Positions 11,501 to 20,027 of a stretch of DNA of 37,327 nt are shown here, piece after piece; the stretch's first letter is position 1, and every line of letters starts with the position of its first letter. Location: contig CAMPET010000285.1 of NCBI GenBank assembly GCA_946803715.1, forward strand, positions 4,694-42,020. Direction: 5' to 3'. The notes under the pieces were generated by a model. That model worked only from the letters and a program-made list of their open reading frames with translations. It was not told the origin of the DNA and searched no databases. A program made the position numbers and the translations under genes. This stretch comes from Beroe ovata. Its lineage: Eukaryota > Ctenophora > Nuda > Beroida > Beroidae.

Positions 11501-14500
11501 TCTTTGCTTGTAATCAATACTCATGGAATATAGTTCAGTGAAGTAGTCATGATCTTAAAACCGGTCTGCCAACTTATGAAATACAGTTCTTCATAAGTTG
11601 GCAAACCGGTTTAAGCTCCCTGCCTTCGCCCTGCCTTTCATCAAAGCATTTAGTCACATGATCAAACGTATCAGTCACGCTGCATGTCACATTCCGCGAC
11701 GCTCATTGGACAATGAACACTTTGAAGGCGTGAAATTTTCAGTTATTTGCTAATTTGACGCGGTTAATAACCACCAATTTCGGAAAATGTAGCTAGGAAC
11801 GTCAATTTGTGCTGTACCATAAGCATGTTATAGAACTACTGACACAACTCGTGCCTTCGGCACTCGTTGGGTCAGCAGTTCCATAACCTACCATGGAATA
11901 AGAATCGCGGACTGCATTCAACTTCCTACGCACAGATTGTAATTTTCCCTACCTGACCCCTGCGTGCAACGTGACCGAACAATTACTTTTCGCATTTCGG
12001 TTATTGAACGCTATCAGATATCATAGATTCTATGTCAGAATTCACCGACAACAGAATGCACCGACACCGAAAACGGAAAATTATTTTTCGCGTTTTGGTA
12101 ATTGTTCACTTGTGGAATCTCACCAAGGCACGTGTCGCAAATGAAATTACAGGGATCACAAGATGAAGACCAAGCACCAATAGTATAGGGTCATTATGGT
12201 CACGTTACTGAGCGTAGGAATCAGGAGGCANTCACGGAGGGAATGTGATCCGCGGTGTCAGATGCCGGGTCGGCATCAACAGTGTTGGGCTCTATCAGTA
12301 CCCAATCATCTGTCAGTGGGTTAGTGAGGGGTGTGGCAGGTTCGTCAGTCGGAGGTGGAGATGTGAACTCGACTTCCACTATCTCTGGTCTGTCCTGTTG
12401 CAGATTCTCGTCTGATTGATCCGAAATCACGTGCTGGTCTCCAGCATCTGTAGTGTTGTTGGTGGGGGTTAAGTGCGAGAATTTACTCTGAGTATACTTC
12501 TTCAATTTCGAAACATTCACAACTTTCTCCTTCCCATTTTCCAGCTCGATCACATAGAGGTGATCACTGAGTTTCTTACAGATCCTGTACGGTCCAGTCC
12601 ACCTGGCAGCAAACTTGTGTTTGGGGCAGTTCACTCGAGTGAAACACCAATCATTCTCCTCAGGATAAGGGCCTGTGACTGACTTGTTGTACGAGTTGTC
12701 ACTGTACTCGAAGTCGAGGGCGGCATGTCTACGTGCCTTCTGCACAATGTCCCTGACAGTGCGACAGAGTTCCCACGCCTTGCCATGCCTCGTAGATTTC
12801 TGCTCGATGACAACTGGTTGTCCATCCACAGTGAGGTCCAGAGGGGTGTTCAATCTTCTCCCGAAGACAAGGAGATTCGGTGACACTCCTGTGTGNTAGT
12901 ATAGGGTCATTATGGTCACGTTACTGAGCGTAGGAATCAGGAGGCACTGTCATGCTGGGCTGATAGCGTGCTGCTATTGGTCACTCAAATCACGTGGCTG
13001 GAAGTGTATGAAAATGCATGGTATTGTCGAATTTTTTCATGCGGTATGGTGCACAACTATACATACTCGAAAAATTAGAGCGTTATTAGTCTCGTGATAA
13101 AATCTCGTGCCTTCGGCACTCGATTTTATCACTCGACCAATAACTACTCTAATTATGCTCATTACAGGAAGCTGCTGCAAAAGAACTAGCGTTCTTTTTT
13201 CCGAATGTTCATAACGAAACTGCAGCTATGGAAAGAACACTGTGCATTATACGACCTGATACCAACAGAAAGTACAAGGTGCGAATCACTGATATTCATT
13301 TTCCTCTTTTGATTCTTCATTGACAGCTGCTTGTACCTATGTTCATTCGTTACGACTATTATCATAAAGACTGCCAATTGTCTACGGTTTTGGATTAAAC
13401 TCCAATTAACATCTCGGGCTTTGCACTCGGATCTAATTAACCTGACATCTAGTATGGTAGGTATACGCTTGACATTAATATCGAGGGGTAATTAATTAGA
13501 GGGGTAATCATGATCAATCACCCCCTCCCTCCCCTATAACTACAGACAAATCATCCGTCCCTATAACTGTTGCAGAGTACTAGAGATCATGATCTACCCC
13601 CCCTGCTATAACACTATAACAGGAGACGATACTGACGCAACTGGCTGACCTCGGCTTCACGATAGCTCTACAACGAGAGTTTACAATGAGTAGGGAAATG
13701 GCTGAGGCGTTCTACGCGAAGCATGCTAACGAACCCTTCTTTGATGCGCTTGTCGCCCAAATGACAAGTGGTCCCAGCCTCATACTTGCTCTCTGTAGCA
13801 AAGATGCTGTCAGGGTAAGTGGACCTATAGTGCGTGATGTGCTCATCTCTGTTCATATTATCTGTTCCTATTAAAGTATGACTAAGAGGGGTATAGGAGA
13901 GGGGGACGTATATGTGAAGAATAGGACGAAATATAGGTAAAGTAGGGGTTGAGGCAAGGCGTGCACTATGTGAGGAGTGTGACTGATCGAAGGTGAGCAA
14001 TTCGTTACCCGTGTAGAAGTTGGAAGGAGAGGTACGACAAAATAAGGAGATGTCGTGGTCAGGAGGGTCGATGTGGATTAGTCTACAAGTCTGGTCAGCA
14101 GCGCTGTTGTTCGGATCGTCCGTCTGTGTGGACTGGTCACTGAGTCTCGGCTTGTGTGTGTACCTGCTGAGGAAATCAGCAACGTCATTCTCTGTTCCTG
14201 TGAGATGTTCAAGTGTGAATTGATATTCGGACAATTTCATGATTTTCCGAATCATAGCAGCATTTGATTTTTGGAACAACTTATCTAGCTCGACTAAGCT
14301 TAAACAATCTGTCTGAACACGAAACTTTGTCCCCTTGAGGTAAATTGCTCAATGTTCAATGGATTCAAACATAGCCTCGAATTCCAACTTAGACTGTGAC
14401 CAGGGTTTCTTGTGCTCCGGGACTTTCTTGGAGAAGTAAGCTATCGTCCTACGAACACCTTGTTGTACTTGGGCCAATTCCCCGGGTGCTCTACAGTGCG

Positions 14501-17218
14501 TGTACAGTGCTGTGATGATCACGAGGATCACGGCTGAAATTCCGAGGAGATGGACTGTCAGGAGTAGTCGAAGAGCGATAGGTTCTCAACACATCCAGTT
14601 GCTCGGGAGTTCTGTAGCTAGTGATGCGTCTCATGGTCTCAAACTTCCTGGCTGATTCCACAGCTAGCTCGAAACTGTCCTCAGCGCCGGGCACGCTGAT
14701 GATCTCGTCATATAAGGTGAGGTCTCTGATGCCACACAGGAAGGTGTTCAGACTAGGCTCATTTCGTTCTGAGGGATCGCTGTAAGCCTGTTTAGCAAGA
14801 CTGCGGATTCTAGAGGCGAATGTGTCAACATCTTCATTTGCTTCCTGCACCAGATGCCCCCCAGAGAATTGCTGTCTAAGAGCTCGTAGTTCAGACTTGG
14901 GATACATGGCCTGCTCAAATATGGGGATAAATACATCAGGATCCTGTCGCTGTACATCTGTCAGGTTGTCAGCAACATGTTCGAGTTTCTCAAGGGTTCT
15001 GTCGTCAACACTATTGAGAAGGAGTTCTATAGCATCAAGAGGGTTGATGTAAGTGGTGGGAAAGTATCGTCTGATGCGAGATGCCCAAGTAGTGAAATTC
15101 TCGCCGTGAGCATACTGTTTCGGAGCAGTGAGGCGGGCAGTTAGTCTGTGCGTGTGCTGTTAGTGCTGAGAGTGGGTGTGACCGGTGTGGCAAGTGGTGG
15201 AGCAGGAACATGTTTGTCAGCGGTGGAACTCTCTGTAGACTCCCAGAGTTCGAAAATTGACTGTCTCGTGAGCCGGTCTGTAATGCTGTGAGTTCGGTCG
15301 CTAGTTCCTGGTGTGCTGACTCGTCAGAACATGATGATAGAGCAGTGGTTACTTCCTCCAAGCGGTCTGTTGTTATCTACAGCCTCCCCATCTGTGTGGA
15401 AATGTGTGTGCTCATGGTGTGAATAGATGAATTGTTGTGATACGGCGTGGAACGTACGGCAAGAGGCTACCAGATAAAGTATGACTAAGTTTTTGACGTG
15501 CAATTTTCGAGTAATTTGTATTGGGTTTTTTGGGTTATAGGAATAGATGACCGTGTCATTTGATGGAAAGTAATGACACGCATATGTTACCANCCCCCCG
15601 ATGTGTAAATAACTTTGCGGCGGTTTCAGTCGTGGAGAGGGTATTTGGGGCCGACGTTAGTATCAGAAGCGAAGGAAACGGCACCTGAAAGTATGCGGGC
15701 AAAGTACACTACTGATGAAATGATAAACGGACTGCACGGTAGTTCAAGTGCTGAAGAAGCAGTTGAGGAACTCAACTTTTTCTTCCCCGCTGTAAGTTGG
15801 TGTGGAGCGTAATGGAGTCATGATCCATGACTTTGTAACTGAGTTGACTGACTATTCATGCTCCAGGAACAAACCATGGCTGTAATTAAACCTGATATGA
15901 TGTCGAAGAAAGAGGAGATCTTGAGGAGCATTCAGGATGCAGGAATCGTAGTTCAGGCACAGAAAACTGTGCAGCTATCTCGGGATGATGCAGGGAATTT
16001 CTACGAGGAACACAGGAACAAGGCATTCTATGGTGATCTCTGCAGTTACATGGCTAGGTATCGCTTCCATTTGCCCTCTCTCTTTGAATGATGACAGGGA
16101 TAACACGATGTCTGTTATGGGACGCGCGCGCGAAAAATGGCAAATTCTCTCGAAATAGTGATAAGAGGGAGGGCGCGCAATTATTTTGTGTATACAAACG
16201 CTAACTTTTTATATCAACTTTGACATAAAATCAGGAAAGTTAATTATCAGAGTATCAGAGGATCTACGCTGGTTAGATTTTGGGTTAACGCGAATTATGT
16301 ATATGGAAATATGTATATGGAAAAAGTTACTACCACAGGTTTGAAACTAGGGCTTAATAATTACATAAACATTGCAATTGTCAAGACTAATAGTAATTCC
16401 TATAATTATGTCAGCGGTGAATCGACATTCCTGGTACTGTCAGCGAACAACGCAGTGGAGAAATGGAGGGAAATTATCGGTCCAACTGACCCGAGCGAGG
16501 CCAAGATCAATAAACCAGCGTCACTTCGGAGTAGACTGGGTAAGTAAAACAAACTGAGTGGTACTGAGTGAGATGTCACTGGAAGTGGGATAAGTGCTGG
16601 ATAAAACATCGAATATCGGAGTTTGGGTAGCAAAGAGGGGTAAAGAAATGCAGATGTGTTTATTGTGTCCATCTGAAAAATCATGTCCAATAGACGTCCA
16701 TTGGAAACTCCTCTCAACATCATTATTATTGTCCACTGTACACCAATGGAAACTCAAACAATGGACATAATGTGAGCATTTTTGATGCCCAATAGACATG
16801 TCTAGTGGACACATTAACACAGATCTGAGTGGATACATCTACTAAATCAGTTTTTGAGTCCAATGGACACTGTCAGGCTCACCTCCTCCTCAATCTTTCT
16901 CAGTTACTCCTAAGCGTTGGGGCTCGACGAGCGCAGCAAGTCGAGTATGCGCAGCGAGCAAAGCTACGGCAGGGGTATGGGGGCGTGGCTCCCATTGGGG
17001 TCCAGGGGCCCTAACAACAATATTGAACAAACAACAATATTGAACTAACAACATCAGGTACAGACGTCATGAAGAATGGGGTACACGGCAGCTCCTCAGT
17101 GGAACACGCACTAAGGAGCATCGAGACCATCTTCGGAGAGAGTCTAACTGTTCGGAGCATGAAGATGAAGTCAATCTCGGCAAGCAGCTTTTCCAGGAAA
17201 CAGAATAACACTTCAGCG
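5585..17218 (+). CDS. NME8: NME8/TXNDC3-like protein: thioredoxin domain plus three NDP-kinase domains
   Basis: Ciliary/flagellar protein family; in sea urchin and vertebrates it is linked to the outer dynein arm. Exons, all phase-compatible: 5585-5660, 6427-6493, 6578-6653, 7082-7183, 7290-7358, 7553-7697, 7952-8107, 8371-8519, 13168-13278, 13623-13814, 15630-15791, 15867-16057, 16415-16539, 17058-17218. They give 594 codons with no stop, close to the family length of about 588. Residues 1-107 are a thioredoxin fold with CWGPC at 36-40 in place of WCGPC. NDK1 starts at FTLALIKPD (about 153) and has NAVHSS (His275). NDK2 starts at MERTLCIIRPD (301) and has NGLHGSS (His417). NDK3 starts at EQTMAVIKPD (436), then IGPTDPSEAKINKPASLR and NGVHGSS (His550). 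The exon 5 donor (GTTATT) is non-consensus; an in-phase GTTAAT donor lies about 30 bp on. The end is uncertain: read-through stops at 17308, or a further exon exists. Exons 4-8 recur at 8794-10263. Confidence 0.9.
5865..5956. mobile_element. Foldback element, 92 bp, in NME8 intron 1
   Basis: An almost complete hairpin whose arms run from CATCACACC to GGTGTGATG. Its centre is CTCGGC-TTC-GCCTCG, flanked by matching GCCAAAATTTC and GAAATATGGCC. It shares the apex design of several other foldbacks in this window. It has no coding capacity and looks like a small non-autonomous (MITE-like) element. Confidence 0.7.
6176..6300. mobile_element. Foldback element(s) with CTCGGGC-TTC-GCCCTCG apex
   Basis: In NME8 intron 1, GTTTTCAACTCGGGC faces GCCCTCGGTGAAAAC around a TTC loop (about 6183-6215). 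Outer arms TTGAGATAACA and TGTTATCTCACGCAA (about 6173 and 6260) suggest a larger nested hairpin. It belongs with the shared-apex group. Confidence 0.55.
8709..10453 (+). repeat. Second version of NME8 exons 4-8, probably an unmerged haplotype
   Basis: This block repeats 6997-8707 nearly base for base, beginning directly after the single N at 8708. It contains exons 4' (8794-8895), 5' (9002-9070), 6' (9261-9405), 7' (9665-9820) and 8' (10115-10263), all open with splice sites kept. Differences are a 4-bp deletion, small indels, an extra 41-bp tandem copy near 9990, and two conservative changes at the start of exon 8' (Asp to Glu, Lys to Arg). The first version stops at ...acacgtaaga; the second continues past the same point with tcagtctcag. 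Spliced as a true duplication it would add a second thioredoxin tail and a second NDK1. The more likely reading is two overlapping contigs from different alleles. Confidence 0.85.
11290..11765. repeat. Interspersed repeat, copy A (copy B at 18090-18540)
   Basis: About 450 bp beginning TATGGTACGGCACCGAA and containing a 25-bp-arm hairpin (AAACCGGT..GCCAACTTATG against CATAAGTTGGC..ACCGGTTT). It recurs at 18090-18540 with most bases conserved. No ORF; probably a non-autonomous transposon family. Copy B is embedded in a much larger foldback. Confidence 0.7.
11827..11887. mobile_element. Foldback element with shared apex
   Basis: Arms GTTATAGAACTACTGAC and GTCAGCAGTTCCATAAC surround CTCGTGCC-TTC-GGCACTCG. 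A rearranged piece of its right half occurs inverted at about 17895-17935. Confidence 0.7.
12232..12895 (-). pseudogene. Ty3/Gypsy integrase C-terminal fragment, probably misplaced by assembly
   Basis: The minus strand is open across the segment and encodes the C-terminal part of a Gypsy-type integrase. TGVSPNLLVFGRRLNTPLDL is the typical segment after the catalytic core, and RWTGPYRICKKLSDHLYVIE is the GPY/F module, followed by a Pro/Thr/Asp-rich tail. The catalytic DDE core is absent. The piece is bounded by single Ns at 12231 and 12896, and the 50 bp before the first N are identical to the 50 bp after the second. It therefore looks like a short repeat contig placed between two contigs that actually join directly. 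It may belong to the same family as the gag/RNase H fragment at 13887-15361. Confidence 0.8.
13074..13154. mobile_element. Foldback element with shared apex, adjoining NME8 exon 9
   Basis: Near-complete hairpin: ATTAGAGcGTTATT and GTGATAAAATC on the left face GATTTTATCAC and AATAACtACTCTAAT on the right around CTCGTGCC-TTC-GGCACTCG. It ends 13 bp before the exon 9 acceptor, so it borders the polypyrimidine and branch-point region of that intron. Confidence 0.75.
13887..14510 (-). pseudogene. Ty3/Gypsy pol fragment: RNase H domain
   Basis: In the intron between NME8 exons 10 and 11, the minus strand encodes the RNase H region of a Gypsy element: GVRRTIAYFSKKVPEHKKPW, LEFEAMFESIEH, one in-frame stop, then GTKFRVQTDCLSLVELDKLF, MIRKIMKLSEYQFTLEHLTG and NDVADFLSRY. 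It is joined directly to a gag fragment upstream (14491-15145); protease, RT and the nucleocapsid knuckle are missing between them. No LTRs are visible. It is inactive. Confidence 0.82.
14491..15361 (-). pseudogene. Ty3/Gypsy gag fragment
   Basis: The minus strand encodes a retrotransposon capsid-like segment, with LTAPKQYAHGENFTTWASRI, FPTTYINPLDAIELLLNSVD, LEHVADNL, FEQAMYPKSELRALRQQFSG and NEDVDTFASRIRSLAKQAY in order. The stretch above about 15145 continues in a different frame (15361-15035), so there is a frameshift. The frame ends where gag meets RNase H sequence near 14500. A 15-bp direct repeat (taaagtatgactaag at 13872-13886 and 15475-15489) brackets the whole Gypsy block. Confidence 0.75.
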
Positions 17219-17468
17219 GTATTTAATGATTTATTTATCTGCATAATATTACTCCAAATAAAAGTAATCGAGCTCTTCAAGTGCACATGGGAAGTGGTTT
17301 CCAGCTAGACCCTATATAACTTGACCAAATCTTACAAGCCAATTTTAGACTTTTCAGGTTGAATATATTGCTCCATAATATTGCTCCTTCCAACGAAGTC
17401 GAGCACTGTTTTGCGAAATTCTTCCGAAAATTTTGATAGGTTGAATATGAAAACCAAACGGTTCGGTT

Positions 17469-17589
17469 AAAGTAAATCTCAGCAAGTAGCTTATCCAGGA
17501 AGTAGCTTATCCGGGAATTTCGGCGGTAACACACAAAATGTACATATTTTAGAAGAATATACACTGAGAATATTCTTAGGAAGGTATGC

Positions 17590-17620
<31 letters not shown>

Positions 17621-17675
17621 NAAAGTAAATCTCAGCAAGTAGCTTATCCAGGAAGTAGCTTATCCGAGAATTTTC
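17469..17675 (+). repeat. Exon-14-like repeats, (GT)n and a contig join
   Basis: The 45-bp stretch from 17469 (aaagtaaatctcagcaag...) occurs again from 17622, directly after a (GT)15 run (17591-17620) and a single N at 17621. Both resemble the 3' part of NME8 exon 14 (tcaatctcggcaagcagctt). Contig overlap at a microsatellite is the simplest reading of the repeat across the N. Confidence 0.65.
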
Positions 17676-17833
17676 AATTTCGTAATGAGGGGGACGATCT
17701 GGATGCTTCTGATTACGAAAAGTTTATCTACGAAAAGTTTATCTACGAAAAGTTTATCTACACAAGGAAACATTTCAATCCAACGAGACATTTAAAATCG
17801 ACTTTGGTCAAGACAGAGTTGTTATGTGCCTAG
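17676..17833 (+). other. Possible C-terminal exon or relic with YEKFI repeats
   Basis: The plus strand is open and reads GDDLDASD followed by three YEKFI units (15-bp repeats at about 17716-17760), then TRKHFNPTR and a stop at 17831-17833. It lies 460 bp beyond NME8 exon 14 in the same orientation, and an acidic tail would not be surprising there, but the upstream acceptor (..taatgag) is poor. A related piece with two units is at about 24950-25015. I cannot decide between a last exon and a repeat. Confidence 0.3.
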
Positions 17834-17935
17834 CCTGGCGAACACGGTTGAGATCCTTGCTGTGCGGCATGTTAAACAAGGAATCGAAACCGTGAGGTAG
17901 GTTATGGAACTGCTGACCCAAGGAGTGCCGAAGGC

Positions 17936-18986
17936 AACACGCCTCTAAAGTAGGTGCATAATATAATACATCTCAAGATGCAGAAGCATCGCTTCTATGA
18001 TACAGTATACACCCTCATACATACACTGTAGAGAATGCAGTGTGGCGTGCTATCATAACAGTGCTATGATAACAATGTTATAATCCCTATTATGGTACGG
18101 CACCGAAGTGTCTGCACTCTTGGTAACCGAGTGACGCAGTCACGAGGTAGCTGTCACGTGATAGCTGATAGCTAATCAGAGGGGCTATGTATGATCGAGA
18201 TCTAAACCGGTTTCCGGAATCATAATCAAAGTTGCTATATCCGGCACTGAGTCAAGGATAATATTCAAACCTAATCAAGTATCAAGTCCATGGAATCTTT
18301 GCTTGTAATCGATACTCATGGAATACAGTTCAGTGAAGAAGTCATGATCTTAAAACCGGTCTGCCAACTTATGAAATACAGTTCTCCATAAGTTGGCAAA
18401 CCGGTTTAAGCTCCCTGCTTTCGTCCATAGCCAATGGCATCAAAGTATTTGATCACATGACCAAACTTATCAGTCACGCTGCATGTCACATTCCGCGACG
18501 CTCATTGGACAATGAACACTTTGAACGCGTGAAATTTTGACGTGAAATTGATGTTCCTAGCTACATTTTCCGACCAAGATTTTCAAAATTGGTGGTTACT
18601 AATCGTGTCAAATTTGCAAATAACTGAAAATTTCACGCCTTCAAAGTGTTCATTGTCCAATGAGCGTCGCGGAATGTGACATGCAGTGTGACTGATACGT
18701 CTGGTCATGTGACTAAATCACGTGACAGCTACCTCGTGACAGCTACCTCGTGACAGCTATCACGTGACAGCTACCTCGTGACTGCGTCACTCGGTTACCA
18801 CGAGTGCAGACACTTCGGTGCCGTACCATAATAGGGATTATAACATTGTTATCATAGCACAGTTATGATAGCACGCCACACTGTATTCTCTACAGTGTAT
18901 GTATGAGGGTGTATACAGTATCATAGAAGCGATGCTTCTGCATCTTGAGATGTATTATATCATGCACCTACTTTAGAGGCGTGTTG
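17936..18986. mobile_element. Large foldback, about 1 kb, containing repeat copy B
   Basis: The left arm (17936 to about 18170: acacgcctctaaagtaggtg ... gcactcttggtaaccgagtg) returns inverted at about 18760-18986. An inner arm (18452-18535, tcagtcacgctgcatgtcac) returns inverted at 18620-18715. Between the left segments lies unpaired interspersed repeat (copy B, matching 11290-11765). The right arm carries extra tandem copies of a 20-bp cacgtgacagctacctcgtg unit. There is no coding capacity. It looks like an interspersed repeat extended into a palindrome, with a short spacer near 18545-18605. Confidence 0.75.
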
Positions 18987-19084
18987 CGCACGCACGGGAC
19001 TTACATATACCTACATCACGGCCCTACTCACACCTTCCCACGAAAATCCTATGGCTATGAGTAGGTCATTTTTTGCATTATTAA

Positions 19085-19175
19085 AATCGGTAACCGGACT
19101 GTTGTCCGAAGCGGACTCTTGTCCGAATCCGAATTTTCGGTTTTCGGACAACAGTCCGCTTCGGACAAGAATCAT
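19085..19175. repeat. Inverted repeat with TTGTCCGAA arms
   Basis: ACTGTTGTCCGAAGCGGAC on the left faces GTCCGCTTCGGACAA and TTCGGACAACAGT on the right around gaattttcgg. It forms alternative hairpins. Function unknown. Confidence 0.55.
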
Positions 19176-19442
19176 TAAAATCAACGATAAACTTTATGAG
19201 AATACCTACATTACCTATATGTAGGTACCTATAATATAGGCACCCATAAGGCATAATCCTCTCTGGCTTGGATCACGCTGCTGTCGCGTGAACTTGGTAA
19301 CGAGATCAGAATACCATGTTATCTGAATTTGATCACCCAAAATAAGATACTAGAAATAGATATTTCGATGATATAAAGTATAGAATACATTGTGGAGCAT
19401 GGCATGTTAACAAGTAATCGCAGTCACACACAGACTATATAA

Positions 19443-20027
19443 CTCCAAAACAGTCACCGATGACTCCTGTGTATCACCTGTGAAATACCAATTTCAGGCC
19501 TATTCTTAAATAAATTTCCCGTGACAGCGGAATTTCATCACGTGAGTACCACACTGCAGGGCTCTCATTGGAGCACAGTGAACCCGAGAGATACCTAGGT
19601 GGAACCCCTCGTGTTAACGTAGTGACCTGGCACACAGCATTCTCATTGGTCGAAAAGCGTGATTAAAAGTCACGTGGTATGAAGTTCCTTAAAAATTGGC
19701 ATATTGGGAAATTTTTCGACTAGAACAGCAGCTGTTCTATGAGTGAATGTGACGTGAAATTAGCTCGTAATAACACTCGTAATAGAAACTCGTGCCTTCG
19801 GCACTCGTTTCTAGTACTCGTGGTATTACTACACGTGTATGCAATTTCCATCCCTCTGGCTACGTCACCGCAAGCAGCGCTTATCAGTGATGAAACTCCT
19901 GATCCATGTGCGGCGCAGATGGGTCAAGCAGTGTTTTTTTCAGGACAACCTTCCTACGCCATTATAGTTAACAAATAACAGATCTCAAATTATCGATTGA
20001 GAAATAACAGCTATCTCTCTCTCGTAG
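19443..20027 (+). other. Upstream region of the heptad-repeat gene, first version
   Basis: This is the beginning of the duplicated 5-kb segment (partner starts at 26213). It contains a shared-apex hairpin at about 19765-19830. The plus strand is open at 19739-19978, but the second version has one T fewer in the T-run at about 19932 and goes out of frame, so I do not call that ORF. First exon(s) of the downstream gene should lie here or further left; I could not place them. Confidence 0.45.

Larger units (their letters stand above)
10454..13167 (+). other. NME8 intron 8: repeat-rich, no host exon seen
   Basis: This 2.7-kb stretch lies between exon 8 (second version) and exon 9. It holds a possible foldback with CTGGGGT/ACCCCAG ends (about 10773-10900), the interspersed repeat at 11290-11765, a hairpin at 11827-11887, the Gypsy fragment bounded by Ns (12232-12895) and another hairpin at 13074-13154. 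I see no host exon. Confidence 0.55.

Noticed and set aside
13668-13886. Minus-strand ORF overlapping NME8 exon 10 as part of Gypsy pol
   Set aside because: Gypsy similarity stops before 13887; the remainder is antisense to a real NDK exon.
19739-19978. 79-codon ORF with a hydrophobic stretch, considered as the first exon of the acidic gene
   Set aside because: It crosses a foldback hairpin, and the second version is frameshifted by one T, so the frame is not conserved.
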